From Phaeosaccion multiseriatum (lineage: Eukaryota > Ochrophyta, other classes), in contig OZ218951.1 in NCBI GenBank assembly GCA_965112735.1, forward strand, positions 5,208,001 to 5,272,000: a DNA stretch of 64,000 nt. The letters run 5' to 3'. This document shows positions 37,029 to 50,846 of this stretch, piece after piece. The notes under the pieces are model-generated. The model was not told where the DNA came from, ran no database searches, and saw only the letters and a program-made list of their open reading frames with translations. Each line of letters opens with the position of its first letter. Within the stretch, counting starts at the first letter, position 1. The position numbers were made by a program, and so were the translations under genes.

Positions 37029-37159
37029 TTCGTCTCGCCGGAAGCTTTGGTGGCGATCCGAGCCGGAAGGCTGTGAATTTCTGATGTCAATGAAATGAAA
37101 TCACCGCTCGCTAGAACGGCCGTCCGTTTGTAGCCCATAGGCGCAAGAATCAAGCGATT
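37029..37159. promoter_or_regulatory. Very short divergent promoter, SMYD gene / NudC
   Basis: Just 131 bp lie between two start codons, so both 5' UTRs and core promoters are packed here. A CRE-like half site with direct repeats (TGATGTCAATGAAATGAAAT) lies at 37081-37100. No TATA box is visible. Confidence 0.6.
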
Positions 37160-38219
37160 ATGGCTGACGCTCGCTTCGACGAGGTTCTCATGACCATTGC
37201 CGGCCAGCTGGGAGGGTTGGAGCCACTGTTCGACACCTTCTTCAGCTTCCTGCACCGGCACACAGGTATCTCCAACTATGCGATGAATAGGACCGAGACG
37301 GACCTCTTTATCTCTCTCTCTCTCTCTCTGTCGGTCTGTCTCCGTTTCATATCACCCCTCGCCCCCACTCTCTTGCGCTCCGTTCTGTTGTTGCTGCCTG
37401 CACAGACCTGTACGTCCAGTGGGGACCAGAGGACATGGGCGCCAGCAAGCCAAGCATGGGGTTCCCCGAAGGGGTGGCTGAGAAGCTGGTAAGAGGAGGA
37501 GGGGAAAGGGGAAGGGCAGACTCCTCTGCTTTCCTCCCCCCCCCTCCCTGCTAAGTACACTCCCGACAATCTGTTGTCTGCTCTCCATATCGTCCTGTCG
37601 CAGCTGCTGCGGTCCTTTCGAAAGTATCCGTACAAGGCGCTTAACCCGTCCGCTACTCTTGCTGGAGGAGAAGGAGGGGGAGGGCGTAAACCCAAGCAAA
37701 CACCCAAGGAGGGCACAAAAGTGGCTTCTATCGCTGCGGGGTCAAGCCTCTCTTCGAAGGCCAAAACAGCCCCGAAAGACGGCTCAGATGCCTCCTCCCC
37801 TGCCGCCTTGGAAGGGGAGAAGAAGGTCGACAAGCGCAGCAGTAATACTAGTAGTAGCAGCAGCAGCGCTGGTCCATCCACAGGGTCGAACGATGGGCAG
37901 GACGCAGTAAAAGGAGCTTCAGCACCAGGAGCAGCAGTCCCGACAGGAAGCTCGGAAGCGAGCAAGTCACCGGCCTCCCTCGTTCGCCTGACGAAGGAGG
38001 GCAAGCAAAGTAAGTTGTTCCATTGCGGCGGTATGCTTCATTCGGCATCTTTCCTTGGGGTCCGAAGGCCTTAGATGATACGAGGAGAAGTGCACATGTA
38101 GAGCGAGGGAAAATAGGCTTGTTGTTGGCACGGAGTACGAGCATGCAATCAGCCCATCTCCTGCTGTGGAAAGGCCTCTTATCCTCCATCCCACCTCGCC
38201 TTCTTCACATGTGCGTCTA

Positions 38220-38282
<63 letters not shown>

Positions 38283-39646
38283 GTCTGTCTGCCTATCTGT
38301 CTGTCTGTCTGTCTCTCCATCTGTCTGTCTGTCTATCTCGTCTCCGCAGTCCCCATGGGCAACGGCGGCATCACCCCCAAGTACTACTGGACACAGACCT
38401 TGGAGGAGGTGACAGTGTACGTGGAGGCACCTCCCGGCTCTAAGGGGAAGGACGTCGATTGCAGCATCACCCCACGCCGGCTGCGGCTGGGCATTCGAAG
38501 GAGAGACCCGAGCTCCACCCCGATCCCTGCCCCGGGCAAGGACGCTGGAGCAGGAAGCAGCAGCAGCAGCTGTACTGAGGTATTGGTGGAAGGAGAGCTG
38601 TCGCATGTGGTGAGCAGTCAGAACAGCTTGTGGAGTATCGAAGACGGGCGAACCGTTATGATTACGCTGGAAAAGAAGGCCAAAACGTGGTGGAAAAGCG
38701 TGCTGCAGGTAGGTGTGTGAGCTTGGGCACTGTGGGGTTGGGATGTGGGCCCAATACGTGTTGCTTGTCGAGAGGGCAAAGGGCACAGTCAGTCTCACAT
38801 CTCTGTTCCGTCGCCGTTGATGCTTGGTAATTGCTCACACGCCTCGGACTCCCTATCCAACTACACATCCTCTCTCTCTATCCCTCTCTCTATCCCCCCC
38901 TCTCCCTTCTCTCTCTCTCTCTGTGTGTCCCTCCGTCTTTCTCTCTCTCCCAGACACACACACACACACACACTGCCCACCCACTGACCTCACGTATGCT
39001 TATTCAAACCCATTCTTCTCCCACATGCCATGCCGTTTTCTCCGTTCATCGATCGGCCCTCCTCTTCGTACTTCCTCCTTACCTACCCTGCCTTACCTAC
39101 CCTGCCCTACCCTGCCCTACCCTACCCACCCTGCCCTGCCCTACCCTTCCTCGCCCTTCCCTACCCTACCCTAACCTACCCTACCTTATCACCAACTTCC
39201 CTGCCCTGCCCGGCCCTGCCTGTATCAGGGAGACCCCGAGATCGACACGTCCAAGGTGGACTCTTCGAAGCGCATTCACGAGTTCGATAACGAAACGCAG
39301 GGAGCCATTCGCAAGATCATGGTAGGAGCATACCCCTCCAGGGGCCAAGAGGGACGTAGAGAGGGGTTAACCTGCTGACTTGGATGGCACTGAACGGTCT
39401 TACGAGGCCCTGAGAAGGGGAGGGGGAGGAGCTTGTGACTACCAGCCTCTCTATGGGACTGTCTCTTCCCTCCCGTGCATTGGTCTTTTGCCTGCGGTGT
39501 AGTGCCTTGCTCAAATTGAGTATCCCGTCCCCTCTTCTCCCTCCCCCCCCCCCCTACCTCTCTTTCTCTGACGCTGTCTCGCTCTTTCTCTCACTCACTT
39601 CCTCCTCTTTCTCTCCTGCTTCTCTCTCTCTCTCACCCCCCCCCCC

Positions 39647-39687
<41 letters not shown>

Positions 39688-39825
39688 TCTCTCTCTCCGC
39701 TTCGTCACCAGTTCGACCAGAAGCAGAAGCAGCTCGGCCTACCCAGCAGCGACGACATGACCGCGGAGAGCATTCTTGAGGGCGCCAAGCACCTCCCCGG
39801 CAGCCCTTTCCTTGATGCCCACTGA
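37160..39825 (+). CDS. NUDC: NudC family nuclear-distribution / HSP90 co-chaperone
   Basis: Predicted 386-residue cytosolic NudC, a dynein-associated co-chaperone. Exons are 37160-37265, 37406-37488, 37604-38009, 38350-38708, 39229-39321 and 39712-39825; every phase matches. The N-terminal NudC_N segment reads DEVLMTIAGQLGGLEPLFDTFFSFLHRHTDLYVQWG. A charged Ser/Lys-rich linker follows. The CS domain begins IPMGNGGITPKYYWTQTLEEVTVYV and includes LRLGIRR, LVEGELSHVV, LWSIEDGRTVMITLEK and WWKSVLQGDPEIDTSKVD, the classic NudC strand order. The C-terminus has FDQKQKQLGLPSSDD and SILEGAKHLPGSPFLDAH. An insertion (SSTPIPAPGKDAGAGSSSSS) lies inside the CS domain. It is head to head with the SMYD gene across 131 bp. 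Introns carry TCTG, CCTACC and poly-C repeats. Confidence 0.95.
38217..38335 (+). repeat. (TCTG)n tetranucleotide repeat in NudC intron 3
   Basis: About 28 units of CTGT with a few TCTA and TCTC variants, ending shortly before the acceptor at 38349. Confidence 0.95.
39634..39685 (+). repeat. Long poly-C run in NudC intron 5
   Basis: Almost uninterrupted run of about 50 cytosines (one A at 39644), followed by CT repeats up to the acceptor at 39711. Its exact length is likely to be unreliable in sequencing. Confidence 0.9.
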
Positions 39826-40194
39826 CTGACAAGGAGAAAGGACCCCTCTAGATCCACCGAACCCTTTCCTCGATGCCCCTGACCCCTGACAAAGAGGGAG
39901 GGCCCCACCCGCTCCGCCTCAGCGCCACCCTCCCGTTCAGGGGGGTTTGGGCTCGCGAAGCATGGCTCCATCCCAGGCCCACGGAGGCAGGGGGGCATCA
40001 CACACCATCTGACACCATCTGATCTCATCTGACACTATTTGACACTATCTGACGGCTCCTTTTACGGCGCGTAAGGCGGGGAGAAGTGCGTTGACTGGCA
40101 GCGTCTTTGGGTGGGCATGGGAAGTGTGGTGTGCGAAAGCTCTGCTCAGGGCCTCAGGGCTAGTGTTACGGTGAATTGCGATGAATGGACAGAG
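39826..40194. other. Intergenic region downstream of NudC
   Basis: 369 bp with short direct repeats of GATGCCCCTGACCCCTGACAA-type (39825-39895) and CATCTGACA-type units (40000-40050). No gene is seen. Confidence 0.45.
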
Positions 40195-40628
40195 GGTGGA
40201 GAGCGATACACTTGGTATACCTGAGGAAGACGAAGTTCGTGTCGTGGAGGAGCTCTCATCTCACTGGGGCGGACGTGGAGATGTTGACTGCCGGTTCTCC
40301 AAGGCGATGGGGCAGTGGTCCTGACAATGCGAGCGGTGGCTCTGTTGGGGCCTTTTGGCTGGAGTGCTGCCAGGGGAGCTGCTCTTAGGAGGGGCCTCAC
40401 TGGCGAAGGCTCTAACCACAGCCCGAGAGATGGACGGTGCAGGAGTCTGTGTATTGAAGTCCTCCTGGCTGCGGGCAGACAGCACTTTGCTTCAAAAAAA
40501 GTGCTTTTTGACTTGATGCGGGGCACTGGCCGTCTCTTTAGCAAGGTAGCAGGGAAGGGAGGCTGAAGGTGTCGCAGAGAGAGGTTAGCCCGGAGGTGCT
40601 GCAGGAGGTGGCGGAGGAGATGGCATGA
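40195..40628 (+). pseudogene. Ankyrin-gene 3' fragment
   Basis: Broken copy of the last third of ankyrin gene B, on the same strand. It aligns with 42655-43154 but with several indels: GAGCGATACACTTGG, CGTGTCGTGGAGGAGCTC and GACGTGGAGATG match. An A run at 40493-40500 replaces the SQSAL codons, and the LMRGT, LFSK and LKVSQREVSPEVLQEVAEEM blocks fall in different frames. It ends at the same stop position as gene B. Frame disruptions show that it is not a working gene. Confidence 0.85.
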
Positions 40629-40796
40629 TGAAAGGAGCGTGCGTGTCTCGCCTGCGGTGTGGTCAGGGCTGTTGGTAAGGAGGAATGTCCATGGCCTGAG
40701 GGGTGTTGGTCATCGGCCTTCTCTTGTCTGCTCCGATTGTGTAGCTGCCACCCCACTTTCAGTTGAGCAAGGCTCTTCTGGGTTGGGGTGTAGTTG
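40567..40796 (+). repeat. Duplicated 3' flank of the ankyrin genes, copy 1
   Basis: The end of the ankyrin fragment and the following 165 bp match 43087-43315 almost base for base, including non-coding sequence after the stop. Differences are a few substitutions. This shows that the fragment arose by segmental duplication that included the 3' flank. Confidence 0.9.
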
Positions 40797-41570
40797 TAGA
40801 TGTAGTAAAGAGAAAAAGGGTCGTGAACAGAGTGAGTTTACGAGTCGATAGGTCAAAAAACGTATTTTCAAGCAGCGTAGGATAGGCAGATGGAAAGGAG
40901 AAAATGGATGTGTAGAAGGCAGGGCATGCGTACGCCAGCTGGCGCAACGGCCCAACGCCCTTTCCTTCCCCCCAACTCAGCAATCACTACTGTGAAAGAG
41001 GAGGCGACGCGAGTACGGCGTCGCAAGAGTCGTAGCAAGTGCCGAATAGCTCAGCGCGGTGAGAAGGACAGCGAAGGGGGCAGCCCAGCAGTCCACCGCG
41101 CGAAGGAGACGGCAGCGACAGCAAAACTTTCCCCACCCGCCCGGCCCGGGGGGACGAGTGGGATTATCGGGAATCCAACGGGGTGGATGGGAGTAAGGGC
41201 GAGGCAGACGCGTCTGCCCCGCCCTGCTTTGGCACCCCCTGGAAATCGCATGTACCCCCCCTTATACAAATAAACAAGCATTGACTGAGTTCGACCCCTG
41301 ACACACTATCGCCCACATTCTCGAAAGCGCGCTATCGGCCCCCCCGGGGGCCGATAGCGGATAGCGTGCCGGCTGGCGCCGGCTGGCGCCGGCGATAGCG
41401 GATAGCGGATAGTGTGTCAGGGGTCGACTGAGTGAGACGGTCGAGGTGAAGGCATATAGGTAGTATTAGGTGTCGGGACGCCTCCCACTTGATTTGTGGG
41501 ACCACTTTCCACAAATGAGGGAAGGGAGAGGGAAAAAACTTCGCCTTGATTCATTCCCTCCCCATCTCCC
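40629..41570. other. Intergenic region upstream of ankyrin gene B
   Basis: This contains the duplicated 3' flank (to 40796), a Lys/Arg-rich open frame without recognisable domain (40890-41273), and the third palindromic element. The remaining 140 bp before the ATG at 41571 presumably hold the promoter of gene B. Confidence 0.5.
41291..41428 (+). mobile_element. Palindromic MITE-like element, copy 3
   Basis: At 138 bp this is the longest copy. It starts TCGACCCCTGACACACTATC and ends with the reverse complement, GATAGTGTGTCAGGGGTCGA, plus C. A central hairpin has 13-bp arms (41331-41343 and 41346-41358, GCTATCGGCCCCC). A GGCTGGCGCC duplication and GCGGATAGC iterations follow. Flanks are TGAGT on both sides (41286-41290 and 41429-41433), a 5-bp target-site duplication. 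It lies 142 bp upstream of the start of ankyrin gene B. Confidence 0.82.
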
Positions 41571-43154
41571 ATGGGAGACCAACAAGTCATCAACCCCCAG
41601 GTTGCCCGCCTTGGTGATGCCATCATAAGTGGCCAGAGGGTCAAAAAGGTGGAAGCGGCGGTGAGAGCCCTTGTCGCTATAAACGGAGGGAGGAGGGCAT
41701 GCTTGGACGAGCCCATCGGTGAGAAAGGGTATCCACCCCTGCACTTAGCGGTGGGAGAGAGGAGGGGTGATGTCATTGCTCTTCTGCTGCAAGAGGGGGC
41801 GTCACTGAAAAGTGTGAACCCATCAAATGGCTTCACTGCTTTGCATGCTGCCTGTCTTAAACAAGATCCTACTATTGTGCAGCAGCTCCTCTCTGCTGGT
41901 GCTGACGTCAATGCAGTAGCGAGCGACGGACTTACGGCTCTCATAGTGGCCTCCTCTGCTGGGGCCGTTGTGCTGGTGCACAAGCTGCTCTCTGCGGGCG
42001 CCGCCGTGGACCTCGCCGATGGCGATACGGCGTTGATCTATGCCTCGGGCGAGGGCCATTATGCAGTGGTGCAGCAGCTGATATCGGCGGGTGCAGAGGT
42101 GGACGGGGTAGGTGAGATGGAGCGGACAGCCCTCCATAGAGCCTCAGCTCTTGGACATGAAAGAGTGGTGCGGCAGCTGCTCTCAGCCGGCGCGCAAGTC
42201 GATAAGACGGTTGGAGGCGTTACGGCCTTGGTATTGGCCTCCGAGCAAGGGCATCATGCGGTGGTGCATGAGCTACTATCGGCAGGTGCAGAGGTCGATA
42301 GTCATGCCGTGGCGCAGCAGCTGCTCTCGGCCAACGCGAATCCCGACCACGTGGATGAAAGAAGTATTACCGCCCTGTTTATGGCCGCAGCACGCGGACA
42401 TCACAGGGTCACGCAGCAGCTGTTGACCTTTGGCGCAGATGCAAATTTCGGAGTCCACGGCGGATGCTGCCCGCTTGTCGTGGCAAGCCAGGAAGGGCAT
42501 GGCATCGTAGTGGATCAGCTCATCGCAGCCGGCGCTGACCTCGAAAGCCGTAGTGGTGAGGCGGGGGGCACTGCGTTGATGGAAGCGTCTGCCGATGGAC
42601 ACAGAAGCATTGTGCGGAAGCTGCTGAGGGCTGGGGCAGAGGTGAATGTGGTCAGTGCTGGCGATGGGCATGGAGCGATACACTTGGCAGCTGGAAAGGG
42701 CCATGCTCGTGTCGTGGAGGAGCTCATCTCAGGAGGGGCCGATGTGGAGATGCTGACTACTCAGGGGCAAACAGCTCTGCTGTATGCTGCTATAAAGGGC
42801 CATGGGGCAGTGATCCGTGTGCTGCTGTCTGAGGGGGCTGATCCTGACAGTGAGGGCAGGCACCACCCCGGAACGCCTTTGCTTGCTGCGGCTCAAGAGG
42901 GCCACAGCGGGGCGGTGCTGGAGCTGCTGTCTGGAGGGGCCTCACTGGCAAAGGCCCTGTTTTTTGCCAGAAGGTTGAGCTTCGCACTTGTTGAGTTCCT
43001 CCTGGCCGCGGACAGGCAGCACTTTGCGTCACAAAGCGCGTTGGACCTGATGCGGGGCACTGACCGTCTCTTTGGCAAGGAAGGGAGGCTGAAGGTGTCG
43101 CAGAGAGAGGTTAGCCCTGAGGTGCTGCAGGAGGTGGCGGAGGAGGTGGCATGA
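41571..43154 (+). CDS. Ankyrin-repeat protein B
   Basis: Single-exon model of 527 residues, a close paralogue of ankyrin protein A. The N-terminus MGDQQVINPQVARLGDAII aligns with A only after A's intron, so a short upstream exon ending at an alternative acceptor (CCCCAG before 41601) is possible. About twelve ankyrin repeats follow. Around residues 235-255 one unit is truncated, giving LLSAGAEVDSHAVAQQLLSA, where half a repeat is fused to the next. The C-terminal block (ALDLMRGTDRLFGKEGRLKV, then SPEVLQEVAEEVA) is shared with all family members in the window. Function is unknown beyond likely protein binding. Confidence 0.88.
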   Translation: MGDQQVINPQVARLGDAIISGQRVKKVEAAVRALVAINGGRRACLDEPIGEKGYPPLHLAVGERRGDVIALLLQEGASLKSVNPSNGFTALHAACLKQDPTIVQQLLSAGADVNAVASDGLTALIVASSAGAVVLVHKLLSAGAAVDLADGDTALIYASGEGHYAVVQQLISAGAEVDGVGEMERTALHRASALGHERVVRQLLSAGAQVDKTVGGVTALVLASEQGHHAVVHELLSAGAEVDSHAVAQQLLSANANPDHVDERSITALFMAAARGHHRVTQQLLTFGADANFGVHGGCCPLVVASQEGHGIVVDQLIAAGADLESRSGEAGGTALMEASADGHRSIVRKLLRAGAEVNVVSAGDGHGAIHLAAGKGHARVVEELISGGADVEMLTTQGQTALLYAAIKGHGAVIRVLLSEGADPDSEGRHHPGTPLLAAAQEGHSGAVLELLSGGASLAKALFFARRLSFALVEFLLAADRQHFASQSALDLMRGTDRLFGKEGRLKVSQREVSPEVLQEVAEEVA

Positions 43155-43315
43155 TGAAAGGAGCGTGGGTATCTCCCCTGCGGTGTTGTCAGGGCTGTTG
43201 GTAAGGAGGAATGTCCATGGCCTGAGGGGTGTTGGTCATCGGCCTTCTCTTGTCTGCTCCGATTGTGTAGCTGCCACCCCACTTTCAGTTGAGCAAGGCT
43301 CTCCTGGGTTGGGGT
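43087..43315 (+). repeat. Duplicated 3' flank of the ankyrin genes, copy 2
   Basis: Partner of 40567-40796; see that entry. Identity runs from the last codons of ankyrin gene B through AAGGAGGAATGTCCATGGCC and on to GGTTGGGGTGTA, where the two sequences part. Confidence 0.9.
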
Positions 43316-43546
43316 GTACGTAACTGGATCCGTTTAGTAAAGTCTTACAGTGATTATCTTACAGTTGTACCTCAAAGAGGAAAGAGAGAGAGAGAAAAGA
43401 AAAAAAGAAATAAGAAAAATACGTCAATGAATCTTGCCGACCGCCGGCCGCGTTGAGATCAACCGGCCGCAGCAGGCGCAGCTGGATCCCTACAAAGCCT
43501 CCCAGACAATCAACCAATTTCATTAGCTACGGAAGGAAGAAGGAGT
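43155..43546. other. Intergenic region between ankyrin gene B and fumarase
   Basis: 392 bp. The first 160 bp are the duplicated 3' flank. A GAGAGAGA/AAAAGAAA patch follows (43381-43416) and then the fumarase upstream region. No other gene is seen. Confidence 0.5.
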
Positions 43547-48617
<5,071 letters not shown>

Positions 48618-48856
48618 GCGGCCAAGCACGCCTAATCACCCCGAGTAGGCCGAGTAGGGGGGGGGGCGAGAGATGGAGAGAGAGAGGGAGTGAGAGAGAG
48701 AGAGAGAGAGAGAGGGGGAGAGAGAGAGTGTGTGAGGTGGAGAGGTAGGGAGAGAGAGAGTGTGAGGTGGAGAGGTAGGGAGAGAGAGAGGGAGAGGGAG
48801 AGAGAGTGTGAGGTGGAGAGGTAGGGGCACTCTCCGTTTTTGTTCCTTCACTACTT
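48618..48856. other. Convergent spacer after fumarase
   Basis: GA-rich array of GAGAGAGAGTGTGAGGTGGA units (48670-48820) between the fumarase stop and the relic on the - strand. No gene is seen. Confidence 0.5.
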
Positions 48857-49153
48857 TTAAGGGTGTTTCTTAATTCCTCTGGTCGGAGAGAAGGGCCCCC
48901 TCCACATTGATGTCAGTGAGGAAGGAGCAGCCAAGTGATCCGACACCAAGACTCTTCCTCCCCGAGCCATCGGTCCAGTCCTTACGCCGAACAGCCGATC
49001 CTCCAACAGAAAGGTCAGGTCGATGGCTTTTTGACTCGAGAAGAGCCACCGCAACTTTGATCCCAGCCACTCTTTGGCCTTCCTGCATCCAGGTCCACAT
49101 ACGATCTCCTTGAATGCCCCCCCCACTACAGCAGAAGGACGCTTGGAAGTCAT
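48857..49153 (-). pseudogene. Truncated tandem copy of the SUMO-like-domain gene
   Basis: It starts MTSKRPSAVVGGAFKEIVCG, clearly homologous to the N-terminus MSTSRPSAVVGGAFKERVCG of the intact gene at 50653. It continues through IDLTFLLEDRLFGVRTGPMA (intact: IDLSFLLKNTAFFRPTD) and GGRV. The match then switches frame (SFLTDINVEGALL against RFLLIKVSVGEVE) and stops. All later parts, including the WH motif and the SUMO-like exon, are missing. It lies just downstream of the intact gene on the same strand, so it is a decayed tandem duplicate. Confidence 0.8.
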
Positions 49154-49530
49154 GGGAACGACTGCGATAGTGGGGAGTTGTAGTTTTATTAATCATGCTG
49201 GGGAGTTGGGGATTTTTAATCTAAATAAAAGAAAATCATATGCACGTGTTGGTGCTGCGATTTGTCGCCAACTTTCGGGCAGCCTGAGCGCGGACCGCAG
49301 CCAAACGTCCTCAGCTTGGGCAGTTGGGCATCTCTGGGCAGCAAACATGGTGCATATTTAGTTCTTGAGTTGTGGAATATGAATTTTCAGAGAGGAAGTG
49401 ATGTTACAAGAAGGAGCAAGCAAGTGTGCGGCGTGTCACGCCGCAGCACATTCTCCTCCGCCCCCCGGCCAGCCTGCTGACCGCACCCGGCATACCGCAA
49501 ACGCAACACGTGTTTCATTCAGCAAGCTGC
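49154..49530. other. Spacer between the relic and the SUMO-like-domain gene
   Basis: 377 bp that hold the 3' UTR of the intact gene. AT-rich around 49185-49240, with no coding exon recognised. Confidence 0.5.
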
Positions 49531-50653
49531 CTATTCGAACCCAAGATCGATGTGATCCCCGTCCTGGAGATCCATATCCCCTACTGTTCGCCTGATACTC
49601 GCTCTCTCTCCACATACGAACAATCGAATCTCCTCTGGTATGACGTCATGGCGATCACAATAGGCTCCAATGATCTGTGTGCAGTAAATTGATGCAGCGA
49701 AGGCAGGGGGAGGGGGTTTGAGTGAACAACCACAAGTGGGTCAAGAAAGACCGCATACGCTAGCGGGCCACTGATGGCCCCCGTTACCCCGTCCCCACTT
49801 GATCACCTACCTTGCTCATTTTCGTACTCTTCTTCACTTTGAAGTCGGTCACGCCATCGGGGGCCCTCACATGCACGATCATTATTTCCTCGTTCTGCTC
49901 CAGCTGCCGGTGGTGCTGGTGATTGTTCTGGGGCTCATTTTCATTGACCTCCTCCCTCGCTCGCTTCGGCCGAGCACCCTCCTGCGCTGCTGCTACTTCT
50001 GCTGCCGCTGCTGCTGTTGATGATGATGACCTCCCCCCTGCTGCCCCACCAGTGCCAACCGTCCTCTCCTCACCCACCGCCGGTACTGCTCTTCCCCTCG
50101 TGACAGCCTGCCGCTGCCCGCTCACTAGTTGCTGCTCGGGACGTGGCCAGAAGTGCGCAGGAGGCTCCTCACCGAACAGATCCCTGTACGCAGCGAGCGT
50201 GTTGGCGTACCTTGCCTCCCTGGTGGAGTCGTGTGCCGAGCGGGGGTCGTGGTGGAGCAGCTTGCCGGTCTCCCCCGTGAGTGCAGCACAGAGCTTCTCG
50301 TACTCACGTGTATACAAAATCAAGGCATGCCAGGCTTCGTCCTCAATCAAAGACGGAGAGGTGTGTGTGCCGTGCTCTTCCACTTCTCCCACAGACACCT
50401 TGATCAGGAGGAACCTCAGCAGCTCCACCACTAGCGTCTCGGCGTGATTCAAAGCCGCAACTCTTCCTCCCCGATGCCCGGTAGTGATATCCGTAGGTCT
50501 GAAGAAAGCGGTGTTCTTCAAGAGAAAGCTCAGGTCGATTCCCATCGCCTCGAGAAGGCCCACCGCAACTTTTATGCTCCTCTTTGGCCTGCGTCCACAC
50601 ACACGCTCCTTGAAGGCACCCCCCACTACAGCGGAGGGCCGGCTGGTGCTCAT
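49531..50653 (-). CDS. Protein with GRDP-like N-terminal domain and C-terminal SUMO-like domain
   Basis: Predicted 328-residue protein from two exons in transcript order, 50653-49811 and 49674-49531. The first donor (AAG then GTAGGT) and the acceptor CACACAG join in phase 0. Residues 1-175 include SPSLIEDEAWHALILYTREY, LLHHDP and RYANTLAAYRDLFGEEPPAH. This is the D-x-x-WH...Y / HHDP / Y-x-x-TL-x-x-Y pattern I associate with glycine-rich-domain (GRDP)-like proteins of algae and bacteria. A basic, Asn/His/Gln-rich linker follows. The C-terminus from about residue 257 is a ubiquitin-superfamily fold of SUMO/Rad60-SLD type: IMIVHVRAPDGVTDFKVKKS in exon 1, then IIGAYCDRHDVIPEEIRLFV and DMDLQDGDHIDLGFE in exon 2. 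It ends without a Gly-Gly, so it cannot be processed into a conjugable modifier. It is head to head with the channel gene. Confidence 0.75.
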
Positions 50654-50846
50654 AGAGAGAGAAGGAGGGAGTTGAGGCTTTGATTTGATTTTTTATTTCT
50701 ATTGACAGCAGCAGTTGGTGCTCCAAATTCACAGTTGCCCCTCAACTGTTGGATTTTCTTTTTCCTTTTTCCTTTTTCCTTCTTGCCATCTCGTCCCTAC
50801 TGCGGAGCGGATGGGGCACTTTCAATAGAGCTGAACCCGAGACGCT
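50654..50846. promoter_or_regulatory. Divergent promoter, SUMO-like-domain gene / channel gene
   Basis: 193 bp separate the two start codons. It contains an AT-rich stretch (50680-50700), a CAGCAGCAGTTGGTG core at 50707-50721 and a TTTTTCC pyrimidine triplication at 50757-50781. It probably serves both genes. Confidence 0.55.

Noticed and set aside
37160-37492. Reading through the NudC exon 1 donor as a 110-residue protein
   Set aside because: Splicing to 37406 restores the conserved DLYVQWG continuation; the read-through is an intron of CT repeats.
41035-41070. tRNA-like A box (AATAGCTCAGCGCGGTGAGAA)
   Set aside because: No matching B box (GGTTCGA-type), no acceptor stem and no anticodon arm in the next 80 bp.
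40890-41273. 127-residue Arg-rich + strand open frame
   Set aside because: No recognisable domain, no splice partner, and the composition follows local GC bias.
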